A stretch of DNA of 5,025 bases from an uncultured Clostridia bacterium (GTDB taxonomy: Bacteria > Bacillota > Clostridia > Monoglobales > Firm-18), in assembly GCA_937914775.1 (NCBI GenBank), contig CALDNB010000235.1, positions 1-5,025 of the forward strand, in the 5' to 3' direction. A program made the translations under genes and the position numbers. The notes beneath the pieces are model-generated. The model worked only from the letters and a program-made list of their open reading frames with translations, was not told the origin of the DNA and did not search any database. Below are positions 1 through 5,025 of this stretch, piece by piece; the first letter of the stretch is position 1; every line of letters starts with the position of its first letter.

Positions 1-63
1 TTTTACTTCTTCGCCCATTTTAGTAAAATCTACAGAGAGAAGCGATGGTGAAATTTTAATCAT
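1..63 (-). CDS. rpe: Ribulose-phosphate 3-epimerase, N-terminal fragment (3' end beyond the window)
   Basis: The ATG at 63-61 opens a frame that stays open to the window edge, giving 21 residues that begin MIKISPSLLSVDF and continue TKMGEEVK. The ISPSLLS-(A/V)-DF signature followed by a GEE helix start is the typical N-terminus of ribulose-5-phosphate 3-epimerase, a cytosolic TIM-barrel enzyme. It interconverts ribulose-5-phosphate and xylulose-5-phosphate in the pentose phosphate pathway. The conserved serine after the first strand (Ser7, or Ser10 in the next turn) lies in the substrate-binding region. The start overlaps the end of rsgA by 8 nt (ATGATTAA), and rpe directly after rsgA is a common Firmicutes order, which supports the call. 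Only about a tenth of the gene is visible, so its integrity cannot be judged. Confidence 0.88.
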   Translation of the reverse strand, partial: MIKISPSLLSVDFTKMGEEVK

Positions 64-928
64 AGTCCTTTATCTCCTTTAGCACATCGTATAATTTAGT
101 GTAACTCTCATATCTCGTTTTTGGAATGTTTCCGTCATTTACGGCTTTTACTATTCCGCAGGCGTTTGCCTTTGTACCGAAATGATTACAGCCTGAAAAT
201 TTACAATCACCTTCAAACTCTTTAAACTCAACAAAACAATCCTTTAACTCTGATGCAGAAATATCAGAAATTTCAAGCAAACTAAAGCCGGGAGTGTCAA
301 TTACAAAGCCTCCGTCACCTATGTCAAACAGTTCAACGTGGCGGGTAGTGTGCTTTCCTCGGTTAATCTTACTTACGTCACCCGTTTCAACACTAAGTCC
401 GAAGTTGGTTAAAATACTTGATTTGCCAACTCCTGAATTACCTGCAAAAGCAGTAATTTTACCTGCAATTTTTTCCCTTAGTGCATCTACTCCTTCTCCC
501 GAGGTTGCACAGGTTAATACAGTATTGTAGCCGCACTTGTTGTAAATATCCACAATATATTTTGCATTTGACAAATCTGTTTTATTAATTATAATTACAA
601 CTTCAATGTTGTTTTTTGCAGCATATACCGTCAGTTTGTCAATTAAAAACAAATCGGGAGCAGGGTTTGCTGCGGCAATAACAACTGCAATGCAGTCTAT
701 ATTTGCAACAGGCGGTCTGATAAGGTGATTTTTTCTTTCAAGAACATTCTCAATAGCACCTTCAAAAGGATTTTCGTTAACTACTTTAATTTCAACCTTG
801 TCCCCTACCATTGGTGTAATATTTAATTTTCTGAACTTACCTCTGGCACGGCAGGTTGCTATTCTCCCGTCATCTGTTTTGACGTAATAAAATCCGCCTA
901 TACCTTTTACTATTATTCCATTTATCAT
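56..928 (-). CDS. rsgA: Ribosome small-subunit-dependent GTPase RsgA (YloQ/YjeQ family)
   Basis: This 290-residue circularly permuted GTPase checks late 30S subunit maturation and is released on GTP hydrolysis. The domain order fits the family: an N-terminal OB-fold (about 1-68), then a permuted G domain with G4 NKTD (115-118), a G5-like ATSGEG (141-146), G1 GNSGVGKS (163-170), G2 around HTTRH (193-197) and G3 DTPG (211-214). A C-terminal helical zinc domain follows, with Cys242, Cys247, His249 and Cys257. Length is normal for the family (about 290-300). The spacing from His249 to Cys257 is seven residues, where five is the usual pattern (Cys-x4-Cys-x-His-x5-Cys). The start is fixed by the ATGA overlap with the kinase stop codon and by the OB-fold beginning at once. 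The Shine-Dalgarno is weak (AGGA, 12 nt away), so reinitiation after the kinase is likely. RsgA is a known substrate of PrkC-type kinases in Bacillus, which fits its position here. Confidence 0.97.
   Translation of the reverse strand: MINGIIVKGIGGFYYVKTDDGRIATCRARGKFRKLNITPMVGDKVEIKVVNENPFEGAIENVLERKNHLIRPPVANIDCIAVVIAAANPAPDLFLIDKLTVYAAKNNIEVVIIINKTDLSNAKYIVDIYNKCGYNTVLTCATSGEGVDALREKIAGKITAFAGNSGVGKSSILTNFGLSVETGDVSKINRGKHTTRHVELFDIGDGGFVIDTPGFSLLEISDISASELKDCFVEFKEFEGDCKFSGCNHFGTKANACGIVKAVNDGNIPKTRYESYTKLYDVLKEIKDYD
74..80 (-). promoter_or_regulatory. Ribosome binding site for rpe, inside the rsgA coding sequence
   Basis: Read on the minus strand the site is AAAGGAG, with 10 nt between it and the rpe ATG at 63. 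A second purine run (AAAGGA) lies only 2 nt from the ATG, which is too close to be the main site. The AAAGGAG lies within the last codons of rsgA, so rpe translation probably depends on ribosomes finishing rsgA or starting within it. Confidence 0.6.
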
Positions 929-2829
929 AACTGAATTGTTTCCTGTTTACTTAATACATCGTCGTAATAAACTTCAATTTTAACTGCACCGCTTCCAGAC
1001 AGCGTTACAGTAAATGCGCCCTCGTTTTTGTTGTGTACCTGATTGTGAATAACTGAGCCGTTTTGCACAACAACGATTTTTGTGTTGTCTTTGTTAGGAG
1101 GAACAGCAACAGAATATGCTTTTCCGTTAACATCTGTACCCCCTGAACTTAATACCAAATCAACAACTGTAAATTCTTCTACTTCTTCGTTCATAGGAAT
1201 ACTTTGACCTATAACTGTTCCGTTGGGCTTTGAACTTGGCTCTCTCGTTGTTTTGCCAAGACGTAAGTTGTTGTTTTCAATAACAATCTTTGCCTGAGCA
1301 TAACTTAAATTTACAAGATCCGGCATTGGTATCATACCAAGTTCAGGACCGACACTTACATAAACAACAATTTCGCTGCCTGTCTCAATAGTTTCACCTG
1401 CTTTAGGTTCAGTTCTTATAACAGTATCTTTAGGAATTGTAGAACTGTTTTCCTCAACTTTTGTTACTTCAAAACCTAAATTATTAAGTTCAAATTCTAC
1501 GTTGGTAAATTCCTGTCGTTCGTAGTTTATAATTCTGCTCTTTTTAGAGCCTTTGCTTACAGTGACGCTTACGTCAAAAGGAGTTTTCTTCACAGTACCA
1601 GGTTGCGGGTCCTGAGAAACTATAACGCCCTGATCGTATTTTGCACTGTCAACCTCCTGAATCATAACAATATTGATGTTGTCCTTTTCATACTCTTTTT
1701 TTACGTCTTCGTATAATTCGCCAACAAGTTTGGGAACTTCTTCCTCTTTTGAGCCGCCCGAAAATGCACCAAGGTATGATGCTATACCGATACCAAATAC
1801 AAGTACAAGACAAACTGAAGCAATAACCGCCCACATAATTGTCTTTTTATCGTTGCTTTCATTTGATTTTTCTGTTTCTTTCGGAATTTCTTTTTCAATT
1901 TCCTGTACTTTTTTAATTACTTCTTCTGTATCTTTAAACTTCATTGTTTTACCGAAGTCATCGTCACTGTGAGTAGTTGGAATTGTAACATCGGGAGACG
2001 CTTCTGCTGAATGTAAATCAACTAACATTTCCTCTGCAGAGGGGTATCTGTCCTCAGGTCTTTTCTGCATAGCATTAAGAACAATATTTTCTACAGCAAG
2101 AGGAATTGAAACGTTAATGTCTTTTGGCGAAACAGGTCTTTCCTGAATATGCTTTATTGCAATAGAAACGTGACTGTCTCCATCAAAAGGCAGTTTTCCT
2201 GTTAGCATCTCATATAAAACTATGCCTAAAGAATATAAATCACTTTTTGCATCAGTAATACCGCCACGTGCCTGTTCAGGTGAAAAATAATGAACAGAGC
2301 CAATGGCACTTTTAGTAATAGTAACAGTGTTTTTGGTAACTGCACAGGCAATACCAAAGTCTGTAACTTTAACTTCCCCGTCTTTGGTAATTATTATATT
2401 GTGTGGTTTTATATCTCTGTGTACTACTCCGTTTTTGTGAGCGTGACGCAAGCCCTCGCAAATCTTAATAGCATAGTTTAAGGCCTCTCTCCAGGGCAAT
2501 ACTTTCTGTTTGTCTATGTATTCCTTAAGAGTAATACCTTCGACATATTCCATAACTATATAATTAATTGGATGCTCATCTATATAATCCTGACCAACAT
2601 CATAAATGCCCACAATATTCGGGTGGTTAAGACATGCCGCCGCCTGAGCCTCAACTTCAAATCTGCGCAAGAATTCTTTGTCCTGTGCAAGTTCGGGACG
2701 TAATACTTTTACCGCAACTTTTCTGTTTAACAGTTTGCACTGTGCAAGATAGACATACGCCATACCTCCTGCACCTATTTCTTTTAATATTTCATATCTG
2801 TTTCCTAAATTTTTACCGATTAAATTCAT
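925..2829 (-). CDS. prkC: PASTA-domain membrane Ser/Thr protein kinase (PrkC/PknB/Stk1 family)
   Basis: This 634-residue single-pass membrane kinase has a cytosolic Hanks-type domain at about 12-273. It shows a glycine loop GAGGMAYV (19-26), the ATP-binding Lys41, a likely helix-C Glu60, a catalytic loop HRDIKPHN (137-144, Asp139), DFG (157-159), and SPE (183-185) in place of APE. The activation loop (160-182) holds Thr165, Thr168, Thr170 and Thr172, the kind of sites that are autophosphorylated in PrkC. All catalytic residues are present. A charged juxtamembrane linker (about 274-330) leads to one transmembrane helix (about 331-354). Outside lie PASTA 1 (about 363-427), a diverged PASTA 2 (about 430-495) and PASTA 3 (about 499-564), then a beta-rich tail (565-634) resembling the C-terminal Ig-like domain of Firmicutes PrkC/Stk1. 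Family knowledge: PASTA domains bind muropeptides or lipid II, and the kinase governs cell-wall homeostasis, division and, in spore formers, germination. It starts 12 nt after the phosphatase with a perfect Shine-Dalgarno, and its TGA stop overlaps the rsgA ATG. Confidence 0.97.
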   Translation of the reverse strand: MNLIGKNLGNRYEILKEIGAGGMAYVYLAQCKLLNRKVAVKVLRPELAQDKEFLRRFEVEAQAAACLNHPNIVGIYDVGQDYIDEHPINYIVMEYVEGITLKEYIDKQKVLPWREALNYAIKICEGLRHAHKNGVVHRDIKPHNIIITKDGEVKVTDFGIACAVTKNTVTITKSAIGSVHYFSPEQARGGITDAKSDLYSLGIVLYEMLTGKLPFDGDSHVSIAIKHIQERPVSPKDINVSIPLAVENIVLNAMQKRPEDRYPSAEEMLVDLHSAEASPDVTIPTTHSDDDFGKTMKFKDTEEVIKKVQEIEKEIPKETEKSNESNDKKTIMWAVIASVCLVLVFGIGIASYLGAFSGGSKEEEVPKLVGELYEDVKKEYEKDNINIVMIQEVDSAKYDQGVIVSQDPQPGTVKKTPFDVSVTVSKGSKKSRIINYERQEFTNVEFELNNLGFEVTKVEENSSTIPKDTVIRTEPKAGETIETGSEIVVYVSVGPELGMIPMPDLVNLSYAQAKIVIENNNLRLGKTTREPSSKPNGTVIGQSIPMNEEVEEFTVVDLVLSSGGTDVNGKAYSVAVPPNKDNTKIVVVQNGSVIHNQVHNKNEGAFTVTLSGSGAVKIEVYYDDVLSKQETIQL

Positions 2830-2836
2830 AAGTGCG

Positions 2837-2844
2837 CCTCCTTA
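2837..2844 (-). promoter_or_regulatory. Strong ribosome binding site for the PASTA kinase, sharing the phosphatase stop codon
   Basis: The minus strand reads TAAGGAGG, and the TAA is the stop codon of the phosphatase gene. The AAGGAGG core ends 7 nt before the kinase ATG at 2829, which is ideal spacing. It is the strongest Shine-Dalgarno in the window. It fixes the kinase start and means that a ribosome terminating on the phosphatase sits directly on the kinase initiation site. Confidence 0.85.
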
Positions 2845-3540
2845 TAAACATAGTAGCACAGCCGTAATATTGTCAATTCCGCCTGAACTGTTAGCACGGT
2901 CAATTAACTTGTCAACGGCTGTTTCAGGATTATCCATAATTATATCAAACATCTGCTGTTCGCTTACGTAATTTGATAATCCGTCAGAGCAAAGTAAAAT
3001 ATAGTCGCCTTTGGTGCAAATAATTCTGTTAATATCTATTTCAACGTATTTGTCTGTTCCTACTGCCCTTGTAATTAAATTCTTCTGGGGATGGTTTTCT
3101 GCCTGGAGTTTTGTAATAGTTCCGCTGTCAAGGAGTTTTTGTATAACTGAATGGTCTTTGGTTAACTGTAAAATGCTTTCACCGTTAATGTAATATGCTC
3201 TGCTGTCCCCAACGTGAGCAATATATGCAATATTGTTTTCCATTTTCAGTAATACAACAGTAGTTCCCATTCCGTCAAGTTCAGGAACTTTTAAGGAATG
3301 TTCAAAAACCTCGTTGTTTGCTTTGACGATGGCTGTTCTTAATATGTCTTCTGTGTCACCACTGTTTTGTGATAAGTAGTTTTTAATTACAGACACCGCA
3401 AGTGCACTGGCAGTTTCTCCGCCTTTGTGACCTCCCATTCCGTCAGCCACCAGACACCATTCTCTTTCGTTATCGATATAAAAATTGTCCTGATTTGAAT
3501 TACGCACCATTCCCTTGTGCGTGTTTCCGTAAATTCTCAT
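2842..3540 (-). CDS. stp: PP2C-family (PPM) Ser/Thr protein phosphatase, partner of the PASTA kinase (Stp/PrpC)
   Basis: This 232-residue soluble phosphatase is predicted to remove phosphate from the kinase and its Ser/Thr targets, with two or three Mn/Mg ions at the active site. PPM motifs occur in order: RNSNQD (13-18, Asp18; the arginine binds phosphate in the family), VADGMGGH (31-38, metal ligand Asp33), GMGTT (90-94), HVGDSRAY (109-116, Asp112 for a third metal), LTKDHS (126-131), NLITRAVG (154-161), LLCSDGLS (182-189, Asp186) and GGIDNIT (220-226, Asp223). All expected metal ligands are present. It is slightly short for bacterial Stp/PrpC proteins (about 240-250) and ends soon after the last strand. 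There is no signal peptide or membrane helix. It lies between rlmN and the kinase with 12-nt gaps on both sides, the classic phosphatase-kinase pair. The symbols prpC and stp are both used for this family. Confidence 0.96.
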   Translation of the reverse strand: MRIYGNTHKGMVRNSNQDNFYIDNEREWCLVADGMGGHKGGETASALAVSVIKNYLSQNSGDTEDILRTAIVKANNEVFEHSLKVPELDGMGTTVVLLKMENNIAYIAHVGDSRAYYINGESILQLTKDHSVIQKLLDSGTITKLQAENHPQKNLITRAVGTDKYVEIDINRIICTKGDYILLCSDGLSNYVSEQQMFDIIMDNPETAVDKLIDRANSSGGIDNITAVLLCL

Positions 3541-3547
3541 AGTTATT

Positions 3548-3554
3548 CCCTCTT
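3548..3554 (-). promoter_or_regulatory. Ribosome binding site for the PP2C phosphatase
   Basis: On the minus strand this is AAGAGGG, with 7 nt between it and the ATG at 3540. It overlaps the TAA stop codon of rlmN at 3555-3553, so it shares the stop-in-Shine-Dalgarno layout seen at the phosphatase-kinase junction. It supports the chosen phosphatase start. Confidence 0.7.
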
Positions 3555-4578
3555 ATTTTTTCATTTCATTCCTTCTTAGTTGTCCGCAGGAAGCCTCAAT
3601 GTCTGAGCCTAATGTTCTTCTTACGGTTGCATTAACTCCGAAGGACTGTAATGCATTTAAAAACTTTATTACGTTTTCCTTGCTGCTTTTTTTAAGTCCG
3701 CTTTCCGGTACGAAATTTGCAGGTATTAGGTTAACGTGACAAAGCATATTTTTGGTAATTGACGCTAATTTTTTTGCGTGTTCGTAGGTGTCATTAAGCC
3801 CGTCAATTAATATATATTCAAAGGAAATTCTTCTTCCTGTACTTTCTATGTAATCTTTGCAACAATCAATAAGCGTCTCTACATTGTATTTTTTGTTTAC
3901 AGGCATAATTTTGTTTCTTGTGTCATTGTCAGGTGCGTGTAAAGACACAGATAAAGTAATTGGCATCTTTTCTTTTGCAAGCATATTTATTTTATCAACT
4001 AAACCGCAGGTAGATAAGGATATGTGCCTGTAACCAATATTCATTCCTTTTTCGTCATTTACATTCTTCAAAAATGTGATTACATTATCATAGTTGTCTA
4101 ATGGCTCACCTATTCCCATAAGCACAATGTTTGAAATACGCTCACCTAAGTCTGCCTGCAACAGTGCCGCCTGACCAAGTATTTCCCCGGCAGTTAAATC
4201 TCTGTCTTTACCGCCTATGGTCGAAGCACAAAATCTGCAGCCCATATTGCAGCCACACTGAGTAGATAAACAAAGAGAAATACCGTGTTTGTATTTCATA
4301 GCAACGCTTTCTACAATACTGCCATCATTTAATTGTAACAGATATTTTACTGTTTCGTCTATATTTGATTTAAATTTTTTATAAATCTTAACAGTAGCAA
4401 TGCCGTATAAGGAAGACAGTTTTTCCTTGGTGGCTTTAGATATGTTTGTCATTAAGTCAAAATCAGTAACCCCAAGTGCAAACCAGGAGAAAATCTGCTT
4501 TGCACGGAATTTTGGCTCACCCAAATCTTCTATGACTTTTTGCAACTGCTGGAAAGTTAAATCGTTTAAATTAATCAT
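3553..4578 (-). CDS. rlmN: Dual-specificity rRNA/tRNA adenine-C2 methyltransferase RlmN (radical SAM)
   Basis: This 341-residue cytosolic enzyme methylates C2 of A2503 in 23S rRNA and of A37 in some tRNAs, which affects the peptidyl-transferase centre and decoding fidelity. The N-terminal helical RNA-binding region (about 1-85) contains the family stretch PKFRAKQIF (22-30). The radical-SAM cluster motif is Cys110-x3-Cys114-x2-Cys117. The methyl-carrying pair is Cys331, in the family motif SCGQL, and Cys103, placed 7 residues before the first cluster cysteine as in E. coli. Glu90 sits 13 residues before Cys103, matching E. coli Glu105. A SAM-binding GIGEP lies at 155-159. RlmN is favoured over its antibiotic-resistance relative Cfr by the normal operon setting and the RlmN-type sequence, but Cfr shares the catalytic residues, so this rests on overall pattern. 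Odd points are an extra cysteine at 108 and GIGEP in place of the usual GMGEP. The start overlaps the preceding small gene by 8 nt. Confidence 0.96.
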   Translation of the reverse strand: MINLNDLTFQQLQKVIEDLGEPKFRAKQIFSWFALGVTDFDLMTNISKATKEKLSSLYGIATVKIYKKFKSNIDETVKYLLQLNDGSIVESVAMKYKHGISLCLSTQCGCNMGCRFCASTIGGKDRDLTAGEILGQAALLQADLGERISNIVLMGIGEPLDNYDNVITFLKNVNDEKGMNIGYRHISLSTCGLVDKINMLAKEKMPITLSVSLHAPDNDTRNKIMPVNKKYNVETLIDCCKDYIESTGRRISFEYILIDGLNDTYEHAKKLASITKNMLCHVNLIPANFVPESGLKKSSKENVIKFLNALQSFGVNATVRRTLGSDIEASCGQLRRNEMKK

Positions 4579-4750
4579 TAAATACCTCTTTTAATAATTT
4601 TGATGTATCATATTCGCCTTTTACTTCAGTTAAAGAATAAGTTGCTCCCTCTTTTGGATTGTCAAACAGTTTTTTGGGAACATTAACAACTTCGCCGTTA
4701 ACCACCAGTACTGCCGTTTCTCCCTCAATTCTGTCAATTGTAAACTTCAT
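4571..4750 (-). CDS. Small DUF3006-like protein
   Basis: This 59-residue ORF runs from the ATG at 4750 to the TAA at 4571. It begins MKFTIDRIEGETAVL, continues with a beta-rich stretch ending in NVPKKLF (23-29), and then has a KEGATYSL segment (33-40) and a charged end. The I-D-R-hydrophobic-E-G start, the A-V-L strand, the V-N-V-P motif and the EG(A/D) turn match the DUF3006 pattern, a family of short beta-barrel-like proteins of unknown function. No signal peptide or membrane segment is visible. It begins 7 nt after the MBL gene stop, with an AGGA Shine-Dalgarno 5 nt before the ATG, and its last 8 nt overlap the rlmN start. DUF3006 genes often stand next to ComEC-like metallo-beta-lactamase-fold proteins, as here, which supports the call. 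Biochemical role unknown. Confidence 0.85.
   Translation of the reverse strand: MKFTIDRIEGETAVLVVNGEVVNVPKKLFDNPKEGATYSLTEVKGEYDTSKLLKEVFND
4585..4589 (-). promoter_or_regulatory. Ribosome binding site for rlmN, inside the DUF3006-like gene
   Basis: The minus strand reads AGAGG, followed by 6 nt and the rlmN ATG at 4578. The site is made from the codons for Lys-Glu-Val near the end of the small upstream gene, so translation of that gene passes over it. This supports the ATG at 4578 as the rlmN start. Confidence 0.6.
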
Positions 4751-4755
4751 AAAAA

Positions 4756-4760
4756 TCCTA
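4756..4760 (-). promoter_or_regulatory. Ribosome binding site for the DUF3006-like gene
   Basis: The minus strand reads TAGGA, with a run of five T before the ATG at 4750. The TAG is the stop codon of the MBL-fold gene, so stop and Shine-Dalgarno are again fused. It supports a real, translated 59-residue gene. Confidence 0.6.
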
Positions 4761-5025
4761 CTTTCTTTCTAAAACCACACCGTCAGTTTCAAAAGTAATA
4801 TTACCTTCTTCATAGGTCTTTAATATCTCCGTACCACGAAGACGCTTTAAAGTCTGTTTGTGAGGGTGTGAATAACTGACCCCGTCTGCAGAAATTACCG
4901 CATACCTTGGCGCTACCGCATCAATAAACCTCTTTGTACTGCTTGTGCTGCTTCCGTGATGTGCAACTTTTAAAACGTCTGCCTTTAAATCATAACCCTT
5001 TTTAAGCATCTCTTTTTCGGATACA
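4758..5025 (-). CDS. ComEC/Rec2-like metallo-beta-lactamase-fold protein, C-terminal part (5' end beyond the window)
   Basis: The last 88 residues of a larger protein are visible. The frame is still open at the window edge and the sequence upstream of the first Met (VSEKE, then MLKKGYDL) is family-like, so the ATG at 5009 is an internal Met and not the start. The stretch LKADVLKVAHHGS (visible residues 13-25) is the diagnostic late motif of the ComEC/Rec2 MBL subfamily, where this HHGS element contributes to the metal site. It is followed by a strand AVIS (42-45), SHPH (52-55) and a C-terminal strand pair near TFETDG (77-82). Members are either the C-terminal nuclease-like domain of the DNA-uptake channel ComEC or stand-alone, often secreted hydrolases. 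The DUF3006 neighbour favours the stand-alone form, but the N-terminal part that would decide (HxHxDH motif, signal peptide or ComEC membrane helices) is outside the window. It ends with TAG, 7 nt before the next gene. Confidence 0.88.
   Translation of the reverse strand, partial: VSEKEMLKKGYDLKADVLKVAHHGSSTSSTKRFIDAVAPRYAVISADGVSYSHPHKQTLKRLRGTEILKTYEEGNITFETDGVVLERK

Noticed and set aside
294..530. Plus-strand 78-codon open frame opposite the rsgA GTPase domain
   Set aside because: It is antisense to the conserved G1-G3 motifs of rsgA, has no recognisable domain, and is a shadow frame.
1673..1972. Plus-strand 99-codon open frame opposite the kinase juxtamembrane and transmembrane region
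   Set aside because: It is Ser/Phe-rich low-complexity sequence, the antisense image of Lys/Glu-rich kinase codons. It has no family resemblance and lies wholly within a well-supported gene.
2634..2831. Plus-strand 65-codon open frame opposite the kinase N-lobe, hydrophobic and Cys/Leu-rich
   Set aside because: It looks membrane-like only because it is antisense to the kinase N-terminus. No independent coding evidence.
3553..4578. Cfr-type antibiotic-resistance methyltransferase in place of RlmN
   Set aside because: The gene is in the standard housekeeping rlmN - phosphatase - kinase order and shows no mobile-element flank. The sequence reads as typical Clostridia RlmN, although the shared catalytic residues alone cannot separate the two.
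4758..5009. Treating the ATG at 5009 as the start of an 83-residue stand-alone protein
   Set aside because: The frame is open upstream to the window edge and the upstream residues fit the family. An MBL-fold enzyme cannot be complete in 83 residues, so this is the C-terminal part of a larger gene.
1..5025. Search for internal promoters, terminators, tRNA, CRISPR or IS elements
   Set aside because: Non-coding gaps are 12 nt or less, so there is no room for them between genes. I saw no cloverleaf, direct repeats with spacers, or inverted repeats that would mark mobile DNA. A promoter inside a coding sequence cannot be ruled out by eye.

Overview
This is an AT-rich, low-GC Gram-positive window, most likely from an anaerobic Clostridia-type Firmicute, possibly an uncultivated or gut lineage. 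The evidence is the gene order, the Firmicutes-type PASTA kinase, the purine-rich Shine-Dalgarno sites, and the complete packing of genes on one strand. The species cannot be named from the sequence alone.

All seven genes lie on the minus strand and read from high to low coordinates: (1) the C-terminal part of a ComEC/Rec2-like metallo-beta-lactamase-fold protein (4758-5025, cut by the window edge); (2) a 59-residue DUF3006-like protein (4571-4750); (3) rlmN, a radical-SAM rRNA/tRNA adenine C2-methyltransferase (3553-4578); (4) a PP2C-type phosphatase (2842-3540); (5) a PASTA-domain Ser/Thr kinase (925-2829); (6) rsgA, a 30S-maturation GTPase (56-928); (7) the first 21 codons of rpe, ribulose-phosphate 3-epimerase (1-63, cut by the window edge). 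Gaps between genes are 12 nt or less, and three junctions overlap (8, 4 and 8 nt). No stretch is long enough to hold an internal terminator or a conventional intergenic promoter. The simplest reading is a single translationally coupled operon whose promoter lies beyond position 5025 and whose terminator lies beyond position 1.

The core rlmN - phosphatase - kinase - rsgA - rpe is the well-known Firmicutes arrangement. The kinase senses cell-wall fragments or lipid II through external PASTA domains and phosphorylates cytosolic targets, the phosphatase reverses this, and RlmN and RsgA act on the ribosome. RsgA is a reported substrate of this kinase class, so the neighbourhood joins envelope sensing to ribosome assembly. 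The less usual part is the upstream side, where an MBL protein and DUF3006 pair stands next to rlmN in place of the more common rsmB/fmt/priA genes.

I found no RNA genes, mobile elements, CRISPR, repeats or clearly new system. The points worth a second look are modest: a diverged middle PASTA domain, a widened zinc-knuckle spacing in RsgA, an extra cysteine beside the RlmN cluster motif, and two junctions with the same 8-nt overlap.
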